A DNA stretch of 64,000 nt from Bradyrhizobium lablabi (GTDB lineage: Bacteria > Pseudomonadota > Alphaproteobacteria > Rhizobiales > Xanthobacteraceae): positions 310,001-374,000 of the forward strand of contig NZ_JAFCLN010000004.1 of NCBI RefSeq assembly GCF_018129385.1, read 5' to 3'. Below the pieces are notes generated by a model. The model was not told the origin of the DNA. It worked only from the letters and a program-made list of their open reading frames with translations, and ran no database searches. Positions within the stretch are counted from its first letter, which is position 1. The number at the start of each line of letters is the position of its first letter. Position numbers and translations under genes: made by a program. Below are positions 27,853 through 36,771 of the stretch, in pieces.

Positions 27853-29190
27853 TTAATTTGAGGCGCTGACGGCGTCAGGTTGTAGCGCGCCGGACGGCGG
27901 AGACAAGACCGGCGGCGGATTGCGCAGGTGCCAGGCGAGCCCCACCGCCAGCACGGCCGTGGCGGCGAGATTGTTGCCATAGGCCTGAATGTCGGTCGGG
28001 AACAGCGGCAGCGACAGCAGCATCAGCCCGCCGGCAAGCGCCATCAGGATCCATGTGCCGGCCTGCACACGTGGCCGTGGATCGTAAGCGGCGCGATGGG
28101 CGAGGATCGCGATCGGAAAGAACAGCCACATGAAATAGTATTGCCGTGCGAGTGGCGAGGCCACCGTCATCAGGCAGAACAATATGCCGAGCTCTTCTGC
28201 GTCCGACCGTTCGGTCCGCCGCGAGGCCGGCGGCATCACCGCGATGAAGCCGAGCCCGATCAAAAGCGAAATCGCGACCACCACATAGTTCGCCGTCTTG
28301 AAATCGAAATTGGCGATGTTCATCGTCCGCGGCGGCTTGTTCGGATCGTCCTGATTGTAATTGACCGGCCGCGTCAGGCGGTGCGTCACCGCAATGATCG
28401 ACTGGTTCACCCACGACCAGTTCTGCTCGTCGCGCTGGCCAAAGCCCTTTTCGGAACTGCTGCCGACCATGCCGCGATACCAGGTCTTCAATTCAGCGGC
28501 ATTGTGCTCAAAACCGCGAAACGGCGCCGGCACCACGAACAGGAACAGGCCGAGGAACACCAGCGTGCCGGCCGTTGCCTTCCATTGCCGCCGCCACACC
28601 AGGTACGGCAGCACCGCGACCGGAAACACCTTGATCGCGGTGGCAAGCGCAAACATGCAGCCGGCCATCCACGGCCGCGCGCGCTGCAACAGCCAGAAGC
28701 CGTAGAGCATCATCGCAAGCAGCATGAGGTTCGGCTGGCCGAGATCGAACTGGTCGAAGATGAAGGTGATGGTGGCAAAGCTCGGCAGCGCGAACAGCCA
28801 TGGCCCCGGGATGCGGCCGGAACCGGTCATCGCATTGGACAACTGGCCGACCATCCACCACGCCGCGGCGTTGAGCAGCGACAGGCTGAGATAGAGCGGA
28901 ATTTTTCCGAGCCATGCCGGCGGCGCGAGCAGCACGGCCGGCAGGGGCGGATAAATGAACTCAAAGATCTTGCCGAGGTTGGCGGGATAGAGGTCGCCGC
29001 CCGACAGCACCTGCTGACCCGCCCAGTACCACAGCGGATAGTCCTTGGTCTTGCCGTGGCCCCAGATTTCCGGAACCAGCACGTCGGCGGTCAGCGCGAT
29101 GCAGCAGACGATAAAGAGAACGTCGAGCGGATTTCGCAGCGACGGCCACCTCAGCGCAGCCTTTTGGGAGTCGGGAGAAGCGCGCAACAC
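27853..29190 (-). CDS. GT87-like (DUF2029) membrane glycosyltransferase
   Basis: A 445-residue polytopic inner-membrane protein with about ten helices. The GT87/DUF2029 features are visible: KDYPLWYWAGQQVLSGGDLY early in the protein and FDQFDLGQPNLMLL in the middle. The family contains polyprenyl-phosphate-mannose-dependent mannosyltransferases. The start is GTG, overlapping the stop of the HerA-like gene by one base. The dipeptidase starts 10 bases downstream, so the three leftward genes may be one transcript. Confidence 0.85.
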   Translation of the reverse strand: MLRASPDSQKAALRWPSLRNPLDVLFIVCCIALTADVLVPEIWGHGKTKDYPLWYWAGQQVLSGGDLYPANLGKIFEFIYPPLPAVLLAPPAWLGKIPLYLSLSLLNAAAWWMVGQLSNAMTGSGRIPGPWLFALPSFATITFIFDQFDLGQPNLMLLAMMLYGFWLLQRARPWMAGCMFALATAIKVFPVAVLPYLVWRRQWKATAGTLVFLGLFLFVVPAPFRGFEHNAAELKTWYRGMVGSSSEKGFGQRDEQNWSWVNQSIIAVTHRLTRPVNYNQDDPNKPPRTMNIANFDFKTANYVVVAISLLIGLGFIAVMPPASRRTERSDAEELGILFCLMTVASPLARQYYFMWLFFPIAILAHRAAYDPRPRVQAGTWILMALAGGLMLLSLPLFPTDIQAYGNNLAATAVLAVGLAWHLRNPPPVLSPPSGALQPDAVSASN

Positions 29191-30833
29191 TACCGCCGCA
29201 AGATCCCGCCGAGCGCGCCGCGCACCAGCGCGCGGCCGATCGAACCGCCGAGCTGGCCGCCCACCGACTTGCCGATATCGGCCACCACGCCGCCGACCAC
29301 CTTGTTGGTGACCGAGCGCGTGACATTGCGCGCGATCACCTGGCCGGTGGTCAGCCGGCCGCGCCGGGTGCCGGGGCCGGTACCGAAGATGGTGCCGACG
29401 ATCGCGCCGAGCTGTCCGAGGATGCCGCCGCCCCCGCCCGCGGCAGCGCCGCCGGCGCCGACTTCATCGGCATCGGCCGCCGTGCCGTCGATCCGCTTCT
29501 GAATCATCTCATAGGCGGACTCGGCATCGACAGCGGAATCGTATTTACCTTTCACGGGGCTCTTGCCTATGATCGCCTTGCGCTCCTCCGGCGTGATCGG
29601 CCCGATCCGCGCCGACGGCGGCCGGATCATCACACGCTCAACCATGGTCGGTGTGCCGCCGCCTTCGAGGAATGAGACCAGCGCTTCGCCTTTGCCCAGT
29701 TCCATGATGACGCGGGCGGTATCGAGCTTCGGATTGGGCCGAAACGTTTGCGCGGCGGCCGCAACCGCCTTCTGGTCGCGCGGCGTGAAGGCGCGCAGCG
29801 CATGCTGCACGCGGTTGCCGAGCTGGGCGAGCACCTTGTCCGGCACGTCGATCGGGTTCTGCGTAACGAAATAGACGCCGACGCCCTTGGAGCGGATCAG
29901 CCGCACCACCTGCTCGATCTTGTCCATTAGCGCCTTCGGCGCATCGTTGAACAGCAGGTGCGCCTCGTCGAAGAAGAACACCAGTTTCGGTTTCGGCAGG
30001 TCGCCGGCCTCCGGCAGTTCCTCGAACAGCTCTGACAGCATCCAGAGCAGGAACGTGGCGTAAAGCCGCGGGCTCTGCATCAGCTTGTCGGCGACGAGGA
30101 TGTTGACGTAACCGCGCCCGTCGCTGTCGGTCTTCATAAAGTCCTTCAGCGTCAGCGCGGGCTCGCCGAAGAATTTTGTGCCGCCCTGGTTCTCCAGCAC
30201 CAGAAGCTGACGCTGGATGGTGCCGACCGTCGCCTTGCTGACATTGCCGTAGCTTTGCGCCGCCTTCCGTATCGCTTCCAGCGGATCGTCTTCGTCGTCA
30301 GGGCTTTTCTTGCCACCGCGGGGAACGATCGCATCGAGCAGCGAGCGAAGATCCTTCATGTCGATCAGCGTCAGGCCGTTTTCATCCGCGACGCGGAATG
30401 CAACGTTGAGCACGCCTTCCTGGACGTCGTTGAGGTCGAGCATGCGCGACAGCAACAGCGGTCCCATTTCCGTCACGGTGGCGCGAACCGGATGGCCCTG
30501 CTCGCCGAACACGTCCCAAAACACCGCCGAAAACTGATCGGGCTCGAATTTGAGGCCCATCTCGGTCGCCCGCTTGACCAGAAAGTCCTTGGCCTCGCCC
30601 ACTTCGGCGATACCGGAGAGGTCTCCCTTGATGTCGGCGGCGAACACCGGCACGCCGGCGCGCGCAAATCCTTCCGCCATCACCTGCAACGTCACCGTCT
30701 TGCCGGTTCCCGTGGCTCCGGTGACCAGCCCGTGCCGGTTGGCAAGCGCCAGCGTCAGCCAGGCTGCCTCGTCGCCCTTGCCGATGAAAATCTTGTCTGC
30801 TGTATCGGCCATCGTGCTGTCAGACTTAGCCAT
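29190..30833 (-). CDS. HerA-like ATPase, DUF853/YjgR family
   Basis: A 547-residue P-loop ATPase of the helicase HerA-like C-terminal (DUF853) family. Walker A is GATGTGKT (39-46) and Walker B is LVFFFDEAH near residue 290. An arginine-finger-like region follows ([17 protein letters not shown]). The C-terminus is glycine-rich. The role of YjgR proteins is not established; HerA relatives move DNA. The last 70 residues contain small-residue amphipathic stretches. It is the first gene of the leftward cluster. Confidence 0.88.
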   Translation of the reverse strand: MAKSDSTMADTADKIFIGKGDEAAWLTLALANRHGLVTGATGTGKTVTLQVMAEGFARAGVPVFAADIKGDLSGIAEVGEAKDFLVKRATEMGLKFEPDQFSAVFWDVFGEQGHPVRATVTEMGPLLLSRMLDLNDVQEGVLNVAFRVADENGLTLIDMKDLRSLLDAIVPRGGKKSPDDEDDPLEAIRKAAQSYGNVSKATVGTIQRQLLVLENQGGTKFFGEPALTLKDFMKTDSDGRGYVNILVADKLMQSPRLYATFLLWMLSELFEELPEAGDLPKPKLVFFFDEAHLLFNDAPKALMDKIEQVVRLIRSKGVGVYFVTQNPIDVPDKVLAQLGNRVQHALRAFTPRDQKAVAAAAQTFRPNPKLDTARVIMELGKGEALVSFLEGGGTPTMVERVMIRPPSARIGPITPEERKAIIGKSPVKGKYDSAVDAESAYEMIQKRIDGTAADADEVGAGGAAAGGGGGILGQLGAIVGTIFGTGPGTRRGRLTTGQVIARNVTRSVTNKVVGGVVADIGKSVGGQLGGSIGRALVRGALGGILRR

Positions 30834-31166
30834 CGCATCGCCTCTTCGCGCGCCTTAGAAAGGTTCGAACGTCACCTAACACACTTATACTGCATTCCGT
30901 CAGTCGATTGAAACCGCCGGAAGGCGTGCTCATCCTGGCGGTCGCGAACGACGCCGCATGCCTACTTTCCTCCAATTCAAGCGAAAAAATCGCCGAGCAT
31001 TGGCACAATCGCGTGTTCACTCTTGCATTGCTGCAACACTTTGCAATCGATGTAGGGCGATTCGTGATGTTCAAACCCGCCATCGCTTGTAATTCCAAAC
31101 GCGCAGGCTCAAGATAATTTTCTAAGCAAGGAGCCGGAAAAAGAAGTCGGCTGAGGCGGGGCCAAT
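30834..31166. other. Divergent intergenic region, nothing recognised
   Basis: This 333-base gap lies between the leftward ATPase and the rightward small gene at 31167. Short frames are present but have no ribosome binding site or family likeness. AT content is higher than in neighbouring genes. A CAAGGAG ribosome binding site stretch occurs near 31127, some 35 bases before the start used. Confidence 0.4.
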
Positions 31167-31532
31167 ATGGACGAACTGACGGGGCGGCTGGCCGTGCAGG
31201 CCGGCATCGATGGTGCCGTGGCTGAAAAGACCGTCGGCATTATCCTGGATTTCCTTCGCCGCGAAGGTCCTTCCGACAAAGTCCAGGCCTTGATCGACAC
31301 GATTCCGGGCGCCGAAGCTGCGATCGCGGCTTCAAAAGAAGGCGGCGGCTTCTCCCGGCTGATGGGCGGCGGCTTGATGGCCGTCGGCACGCGGCTGATG
31401 GCACTCGGACTGAGTGTCGGCGAGATACAGAACATCGCGCGTGAACTTTTCAGGTTCGGCCGCGACAAAATCGGAGCGGATCAAATGGGCGAGATCATTT
31501 CGGGGACGCCGGGGCTCAGCCAGTTCGCTTGA
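31167..31532 (+). CDS. Small protein, possibly DUF2267/DUF2780-like
   Basis: A 121-residue soluble helical protein starting MDELTGRLAVQAGIDGAVAEK. The pattern of a short helical domain (KTVGIILDFLRREGP), then IPGAEAAIA and a glycine-rich GGGFSRLMGGGLMAVG turn, resembles the DUF2780/DUF2267 class of small proteins. The assignment is weak. The last third is amphipathic helical. A DUF4332 gene follows 47 bases downstream. Confidence 0.65.
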   Translation: MDELTGRLAVQAGIDGAVAEKTVGIILDFLRREGPSDKVQALIDTIPGAEAAIAASKEGGGFSRLMGGGLMAVGTRLMALGLSVGEIQNIARELFRFGRDKIGADQMGEIISGTPGLSQFA

Positions 31533-31579
31533 CATCCTTGCAGCGCACGCACCTTTTGCATCGGCATTATCGAGTACCC

Positions 31580-31987
31580 ATGACATATTCCCTTTCCGAG
31601 ATTGAAGGCCTTGGCGCCTACGCTGCTTCGAAATTGAAATCGCTGGGGATACGCACGACGGACGCACTGCTGGAAGCCGCCCGCACCGTGCGGGGGCGAA
31701 AAGAACTCTCGGCAAAAACCGGAATCAGCGAGCAGCAACTGCTCGAATGGGCGAACTTTGCCGACCACATGCGGATACCCGGCATGGGCAAGGGCAAGAT
31801 CGGGCTGATCCGCGCCGCCGGCGTCTCTACCGTGCGCGAGCTCGGCCTGCGCAACCCGGTCCGCCTGGCGCAGAGCATGAAGGAAGCCAATACGAGGCGC
31901 AAACTGGTCCACGTGCTTCCTTCCGAAAAGTCGGTCGAGCAGTTGATCGAACGGGCGCGCAAGCTGCCGCCGAAAATCAGCTATTAA
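31580..31987 (+). CDS. DUF4332 (helix-hairpin-helix) protein
   Basis: A 135-residue protein with two helix-hairpin-helix-like halves typical of DUF4332: LSEIEGLGAYAASKLKSLGI at the start and IPGMGKGKIGLIRAAGVSTV in the middle. Such folds often bind DNA or mediate protein contacts. The start is ATG at 31580. Function unknown. Confidence 0.78.
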   Translation: MTYSLSEIEGLGAYAASKLKSLGIRTTDALLEAARTVRGRKELSAKTGISEQQLLEWANFADHMRIPGMGKGKIGLIRAAGVSTVRELGLRNPVRLAQSMKEANTRRKLVHVLPSEKSVEQLIERARKLPPKISY

Positions 31988-32142
31988 AGCATTTTCGAGC
32001 GAAAGGCTGCCCCGCACTTGATGCGGGGTGGATACCGGTTCGCGTCAAGAAAACGCGTCAAAAACAATACCCCCGGCCAGACCGCCGTTCGGGACTCTTC
32101 CTCCACCTTGACTTGCCGTCACGGACCGCGCAAAGCGACCGC

Positions 32143-33000
32143 ATGATGGCGACCACTTCCAGAACCGCCCCGGCGGGCTCAGTCGGTCATCCGCTGCTGC
32201 CGGCCTTGCTGGCGCGGCCCTACCCGGCCGTGATGGGGGTGCTCAACGTCACCCCGGACTCGTTCTCTGACGGCGGCGCTTTCATCGCGCCGGAGAGCGC
32301 GCTGGCGCAGACGCGCCGAATGATATCCGAAGGCGCCGACATCATCGATATCGGTGCGGAGTCCACCCGCCCCTATGGCGGCGCGGAGGCGGTCTCGGCC
32401 GAAGAAGAAATGCGGCGATTGCAGGGGGTGCTGTCCGAGGTCGTCTCGCTCGGCGTTCCCGTCTCCATCGACAGCATGAAATCGTCTGTTGTGGCCTGGG
32501 CGCTCGACCATGGCGCCGTCATCGTCAACGATGTCTGGGGTTTGCAGCGCGACGCGCGTATGGCGCCTATGGTGGCCGAACGCAAGGCGCCCGTCGTCGT
32601 CATGCATAACCGCGAGGCTGCCGATCCGACCATCGACATCATGCAGGATATCGCCGCCTTCTTCGCTCGCTCGCTCGAGATCGCGGCGAAGGCCGGCATC
32701 GCCACCGACAACATCGTGCTCGATCCCGGCATTGGCTTCGGTAAGACGCCCGAGCAGAGCATGATTGCGCTGGCGCGACTCTCGGAGCTTCGCTCATTCG
32801 GCCTGCCCCTTCTGGTCGGCGCGTCGCGAAAACGCTTCATCAGCACGGTGTCGCCATCCGAGCCGCAGCAGCGCCTGGGCGGCTCGATCGCGGCTCATCT
32901 GATCGCTGCGCAAGCCGGCGCAAGGATCATCCGGACCCATGACGTGGCCGAAACCGTGCAGGCGCTGCGTGTCGCAGCGGCAATCGAGGAACAGGGATGA
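32143..33000 (+). CDS. folP: Dihydropteroate synthase
   Basis: A 285-residue enzyme that joins p-aminobenzoate to 7,8-dihydropterin pyrophosphate in folate synthesis; the target of sulfonamides. Hallmarks are MGVLNVTPDSFSDGG near residue 30, DIGAESTRPYGG, DPGIGFGKTPEQ and LVGASRKRFIS. The start is the first of two adjacent ATGs at 32143/32146. Its stop overlaps the folB start by ATGA. First gene of folP-folB-folK. Confidence 0.95.
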   Translation: MMATTSRTAPAGSVGHPLLPALLARPYPAVMGVLNVTPDSFSDGGAFIAPESALAQTRRMISEGADIIDIGAESTRPYGGAEAVSAEEEMRRLQGVLSEVVSLGVPVSIDSMKSSVVAWALDHGAVIVNDVWGLQRDARMAPMVAERKAPVVVMHNREAADPTIDIMQDIAAFFARSLEIAAKAGIATDNIVLDPGIGFGKTPEQSMIALARLSELRSFGLPLLVGASRKRFISTVSPSEPQQRLGGSIAAHLIAAQAGARIIRTHDVAETVQALRVAAAIEEQG

Positions 33001-33377
33001 CCGATACCATCTTCATCAAGGGTCTCGTCATCCATGCCCGCCACGGCGTGATGGAGCACGAGACCGAGGTCGGCCAGCGCTTTGTGATCGATCTCGAGCT
33101 CATGTCCGATCTCACGGAATCCTCGCGCTCCGACCACCTGTCCGACACGGTCTCCTATGCGAATGTGGTGACGACCGCGGTCGCTGCCTTCAAGAATACC
33201 AACTACAAGCTGTTGGAGCGCGCGGCGGGCGCCGTGGCCGACGCTGTCCTGGCGGCCTTTCCGCGCATCCGCGCCGTCAAGGTCACCGTGCACAAACCGC
33301 ACGCGCCGATCGCCGCGATCTTCGAGGATGTCGGCGTGGTGCTGACGCGCTCACGGCACCCGCCCGCCCAGGGCTAG
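32997..33377 (+). CDS. folB: Dihydroneopterin aldolase
   Basis: A 126-residue enzyme converting 7,8-dihydroneopterin to 6-hydroxymethyl-7,8-dihydropterin. Family features are ARHGVMEHETEVGQRFVIDL near the N-terminus and the C-terminal VKVTVHKPHAPI with the conserved lysine. It overlaps folP by four bases and is followed by folK four bases later. Confidence 0.94.
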   Translation: MTDTIFIKGLVIHARHGVMEHETEVGQRFVIDLELMSDLTESSRSDHLSDTVSYANVVTTAVAAFKNTNYKLLERAAGAVADAVLAAFPRIRAVKVTVHKPHAPIAAIFEDVGVVLTRSRHPPAQG

Positions 33378-33381
33378 CCAA

Positions 33382-33873
33382 ATGGCCAGCGTCCTGATCG
33401 CGCTCGGCGGCAATGTCGGCGATGTCCGCGGCACCTTTCCGAAGGCGATCGCAAATATCTGCGGCATGACGCAAGGCGCGCTGGTGGCGCGGTCGTCCGA
33501 CTACGCCACGCCGCCCTGGGGCGAGGAGAACCAGGCCCGCTTCATCAACGCCTGCATCGAGATCGAGACCCGCCTCGATCCGCATGCGCTGCTGTTCACG
33601 CTTCACAAGGTCGAGAAAAAATTCGGTCGCGACCGCGCTGCCGAGACGCGCTGGGGCCCGCGCACCCTCGATCTGGATATGCTGGCTTATGACGACGTCA
33701 AACTCGACAAGCCGGAACTGACGCTGCCGCACCCCCGCCTGTTCGAGCGCGCCTTCGTGCTGGTGCCGCTGGCGGAAATTGCGCCGGACCGTGTCATTGC
33801 GGGACGCCGTGTCGCAGACGCGCTGGCCGGGCTTTCGACCGACGGTATCGAGCGGCTCCCCGACGTTCCCTAG
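33382..33873 (+). CDS. folK: HPPK, 6-hydroxymethyl-dihydropterin pyrophosphokinase
   Basis: A 163-residue enzyme that pyrophosphorylates the product of FolB for use by FolP. Visible motifs are ALGGNVGD at the N-terminus, KKFGRDRAAETRWGPRTLDLDML with the metal-binding aspartates, and LPHPRLFERAFVLVPLAE. Third gene of the folate operon. Confidence 0.95.
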   Translation: MASVLIALGGNVGDVRGTFPKAIANICGMTQGALVARSSDYATPPWGEENQARFINACIEIETRLDPHALLFTLHKVEKKFGRDRAAETRWGPRTLDLDMLAYDDVKLDKPELTLPHPRLFERAFVLVPLAEIAPDRVIAGRRVADALAGLSTDGIERLPDVP

Positions 33874-34048
33874 CGGTGCACCGCAGGGGCTAAACACAAA
33901 ATCGCGAAAACAACCCCATGCACAGTAGAAAGAGCCCCCGGGGTCGCGGCCGATCTGGCCCGGAAATGGGCCAAAACAGGGTTTGGCTTGGCCGCCGCCA
34001 CGTGGCAATTTCCGGCCGCAACAAAGAAGATAAAAGCTTTAGGAAACG

Positions 34049-35914
34049 ATGACCTCCACGACTGAAGATCTGGCCCTCGCAGCGGATTTCGCGCCGGCGA
34101 CCTACGACGACTGGCGCAAGCTGGTCGATGGCGTGCTCAAAGGCGCCCCGTTCGAAAAGCTGGTCGGCAAGACCTATGACGGGATCAGGATCGACCCGAT
34201 CTATCCGCGCGCAAAGGGCGCCTCTCCTGTCGTCGGCCGTGCGGCTGCGGCGCCCTGGCAGATCATGCAGCGGATCGATCATCCGGACGCCACTCAAGCC
34301 AATGCGCAGGCGCTGCACGACCTCGAAAACGGCGCGACCGGGCTGACGCTGGTCTTTGCCGGCGCCAATGGCGCGCACGGCTTTGGGCTCGACCCATCGG
34401 CGGAAGCGGTCGAAAAAATCCTCGACGGGATCTTTCTCGATGCCGGCATCGGGATCGAGTTGCAGATCGGCCCGCAATCGCGGATGGCCGCCATCCATGT
34501 CGCCGAATATGTCAAGCGCAAGGGCATCCCGCCCGCGGCCTGCGATATCCGCTTCGGCCTCGATCCGCTCGGCGCCGGCGCTGCCTGGGGCTTTAGCCCC
34601 TATGCCTGGGCCGACATCGTGCCCGCGGTGACGAGCGCGGTGAAGGGCCTCGCGGCCGCGGGCTTCAAGGGACCGTTTGCCGCCGCCGACGGCCGCGTGA
34701 TCCATGATGCCGGCGGCTCGGAAGTGCAGGAGCTGGCCTTCGTGCTCGCCTGTGGCCTCGCCTATCTGCGCGCGATCGAACAATCCGGCATTGCGCTGGA
34801 AGACGCGCAAGGCATGGTCTATGCGCGACTTGCCGCGGATGCCGATCAATTCCTGACGCTGGCCAAATTCCGCGCGTTGCGGCTTTTGTGGGCGCGGATC
34901 GAGAAGGCCAGCGGCCTTGCACCAAAGCCGCTGTTCATCGCGGCCGACACGTCGTGGCGGATGCTGACCCAGCGCGATGCCTATGTGAACATGCTGCGCG
35001 CGACCATGGCGACGTTCTCGGCCGGCCTCGGCGGCGCCAATGCGATCACGGTGCTGCCGCATACGCTGGCGCTCGGCCTGCCCGACCCGTTCGCGCGGCG
35101 CGTGGCGCGCAACACCCAGCTCGTGCTGCTGGAAGAATCCAATCTCGCCAAGGTCGCCGATCCCGCCGCCGGCTCCGGCGGCATCGAGGCGCTGACGCGC
35201 GAACTCTGCGAAGCGGCGTGGGCGCTGTTCCAGGAGACCGAAAAGGCCGGCGGCATTTTTGCCGCGCTGGAGCAGAACCTGCTCCAGCCAAAGGTTGCCG
35301 CGACCCGCAAGGCGCGCGAGGCCAACATTGCCAAACGCCGCGACGTGCTGACCGGCGCCAGCGAATTTCCGAACCTGCGCGAGGCCGATGCTCCGGTGCT
35401 GCCGGCCAAGCCGATCGAGCTTGCGCCCTATGGCAAAGCGAAATTCAAGTTCGATCCGCTGCCGCCGATGCGACTCGCCGCCCCCTTCGAGGCTCTGCGT
35501 GACAAGTCCGACGCGATGCTGAAGAAATCGGGCGCGCGGCCAAAAGTGTTTCTCGCCAATCTCGGCACTGCCGCCGACTTCACCGCGCGTGCCACGTTTG
35601 CAAAAAGCTTCTTCGAGACCGGCGGCATCGAGGCGATCGACAACGAGGGATTTTCTGATGCCGGCACGCTCGCTGCCGCCTTCAAGGCGTCCGGCGCGGG
35701 CGTGGCCTGCCTGTGCTCGTCCGACAAAGTCTACGCCGCGCAGGCAGAGGCCGCTGCGCGGGCCCTTCAAGGCGCGGGCGCAAGGCATATCTATCTGGCA
35801 GGCCGCCCGGGCGAGCAGGAACCGGCGTTTCGTGCCGCGGGCGTGAACGATTTTGTCTTCGCCGGCGGCGATGCGCTGGCAGCGTTGCAGGAAGCCTGGC
35901 GGCGAATGGAGTGA
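34049..35914 (+). CDS. mutA: Methylmalonyl-CoA mutase, small subunit
   Basis: A 621-residue non-catalytic subunit of the heterodimeric adenosylcobalamin-dependent mutase that interconverts methylmalonyl-CoA and succinyl-CoA. The TIM-barrel part resembles the large subunit. The C-terminal cobalamin-fold part lacks the DxHxxG cobalt-ligand motif (ANLGTAADF in its place), as expected for MutA. The large subunit gene is 850 bases downstream, separated by two small genes. Confidence 0.92.
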   Translation: MTSTTEDLALAADFAPATYDDWRKLVDGVLKGAPFEKLVGKTYDGIRIDPIYPRAKGASPVVGRAAAAPWQIMQRIDHPDATQANAQALHDLENGATGLTLVFAGANGAHGFGLDPSAEAVEKILDGIFLDAGIGIELQIGPQSRMAAIHVAEYVKRKGIPPAACDIRFGLDPLGAGAAWGFSPYAWADIVPAVTSAVKGLAAAGFKGPFAAADGRVIHDAGGSEVQELAFVLACGLAYLRAIEQSGIALEDAQGMVYARLAADADQFLTLAKFRALRLLWARIEKASGLAPKPLFIAADTSWRMLTQRDAYVNMLRATMATFSAGLGGANAITVLPHTLALGLPDPFARRVARNTQLVLLEESNLAKVADPAAGSGGIEALTRELCEAAWALFQETEKAGGIFAALEQNLLQPKVAATRKAREANIAKRRDVLTGASEFPNLREADAPVLPAKPIELAPYGKAKFKFDPLPPMRLAAPFEALRDKSDAMLKKSGARPKVFLANLGTAADFTARATFAKSFFETGGIEAIDNEGFSDAGTLAAAFKASGAGVACLCSSDKVYAAQAEAAARALQGAGARHIYLAGRPGEQEPAFRAAGVNDFVFAGGDALAALQEAWRRME

Positions 35915-35916
35915 GC

Positions 35917-36381
35917 ATGAGCGCGGACCGAAAGCCTGTTCTCACCGGAGGCTGCCAGTGCGGCGCCGTGCGCTTTGCGGTCTATGCAAGCCCGGTGCGG
36001 ATCGGGCTTTGCCATTGCCGGATGTGCCAGAAGGCGGTCGGCGGTCCCTTCATTTCGCTGGCCGAAGTCAAGCACGAGGATTTTGCCTGGACCCGCGGCA
36101 AGCCAGGATCGTTCCGTTCGTCGACCATCGCCGAGCGCGATTTCTGCGCCGCCTGCGGAACGCCGCTGAGCTACCGCCAGATCGGCGGCCCGGTGATCGA
36201 GCTCACCACCGGCAGTTTCGACCGCCCCGACCGCGTCGTTCCGACCTACGCCACGGGAACCGAATCCCATCTTTCGTGGGTCGGCCGCATCGCCAGCCTG
36301 CCCGGCAAGAGCACGCTGGAACTAGCAGGCGCCGAAACGCTCGGCCGTATCGTCAGCCACCAGCATCCGGACCATGAATGA
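35917..36381 (+). CDS. GFA family zinc protein
   Basis: A 154-residue member of the glutathione-dependent formaldehyde-activating enzyme (GFA) family. Zinc ligands are visible as GGCQCGAVRF, CHCRMCQKA and CAACGTPL. Most GFA proteins are not proven to act on formaldehyde, so the reaction is unknown. The start is ATG at 35917, two bases after the mutA stop. Confidence 0.88.
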   Translation: MSADRKPVLTGGCQCGAVRFAVYASPVRIGLCHCRMCQKAVGGPFISLAEVKHEDFAWTRGKPGSFRSSTIAERDFCAACGTPLSYRQIGGPVIELTTGSFDRPDRVVPTYATGTESHLSWVGRIASLPGKSTLELAGAETLGRIVSHQHPDHE

Positions 36382-36411
36382 GGATTGGCGCCAACCTCGT
36401 GAGCACGCACC

Positions 36412-36771
36412 ATGCCCGACCAGAACGAACTGGCTCAACTCGAAGCGGAGCGCGACCGGCTGCTGTCCATGATCGCGTACCACAACGGGCCGTTCTATCG
36501 AATGAGTTCAGCGGCGCAGACGCCGGTATGGTTTTTCGTCATTGCGGCGATCATCATCTGCGCGGTCGGAATTGCCATGGTCGCGGGGGTTTTCGCCGGC
36601 CAGATTTCCGCTTCCGACTTCCTTTTGCTGGTAGTGTGCCTGCCACTGTTGGCGTACTTTGCATCACGGCTGACAGGGGTGTTGGACCAGCCGGCTGGAG
36701 AGCCCCAGGTCCGTCAGCGTCTTGCCGAATGTGAGGCCCGAATAATGAAATTGAAGGAAGGCCGCCCGTGA
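36412..36771 (+). CDS. Small two-helix membrane protein
   Basis: A 119-residue protein with a short coiled N-terminus ([16 protein letters not shown]), two transmembrane helices (about residues 40-65 and 70-87) and a charged C-terminal helix ([17 protein letters not shown]). No family recognised. It overlaps the mutB start by four bases, so it is translationally coupled into the mutase operon. Confidence 0.75.
   Translation: MPDQNELAQLEAERDRLLSMIAYHNGPFYRMSSAAQTPVWFFVIAAIIICAVGIAMVAGVFAGQISASDFLLLVVCLPLLAYFASRLTGVLDQPAGEPQVRQRLAECEARIMKLKEGRP

Noticed and set aside
27928..29502. Plus-strand open frame of 524 codons opposite the GT87 gene
   Set aside because: Antisense to a clear membrane glycosyltransferase, with Arg/His/Gln-rich shadow composition and no start signal.
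30826..31098. 90-codon minus-strand frame upstream of the HerA-like gene
   Set aside because: It has no ribosome binding site or recognisable features and overlaps the start region of the ATPase gene.
33890..35788. Minus-strand open frame of 632 codons opposite mutA
   Set aside because: The mutA frame has strong family identity. The antisense frame has no domain and typical shadow composition.
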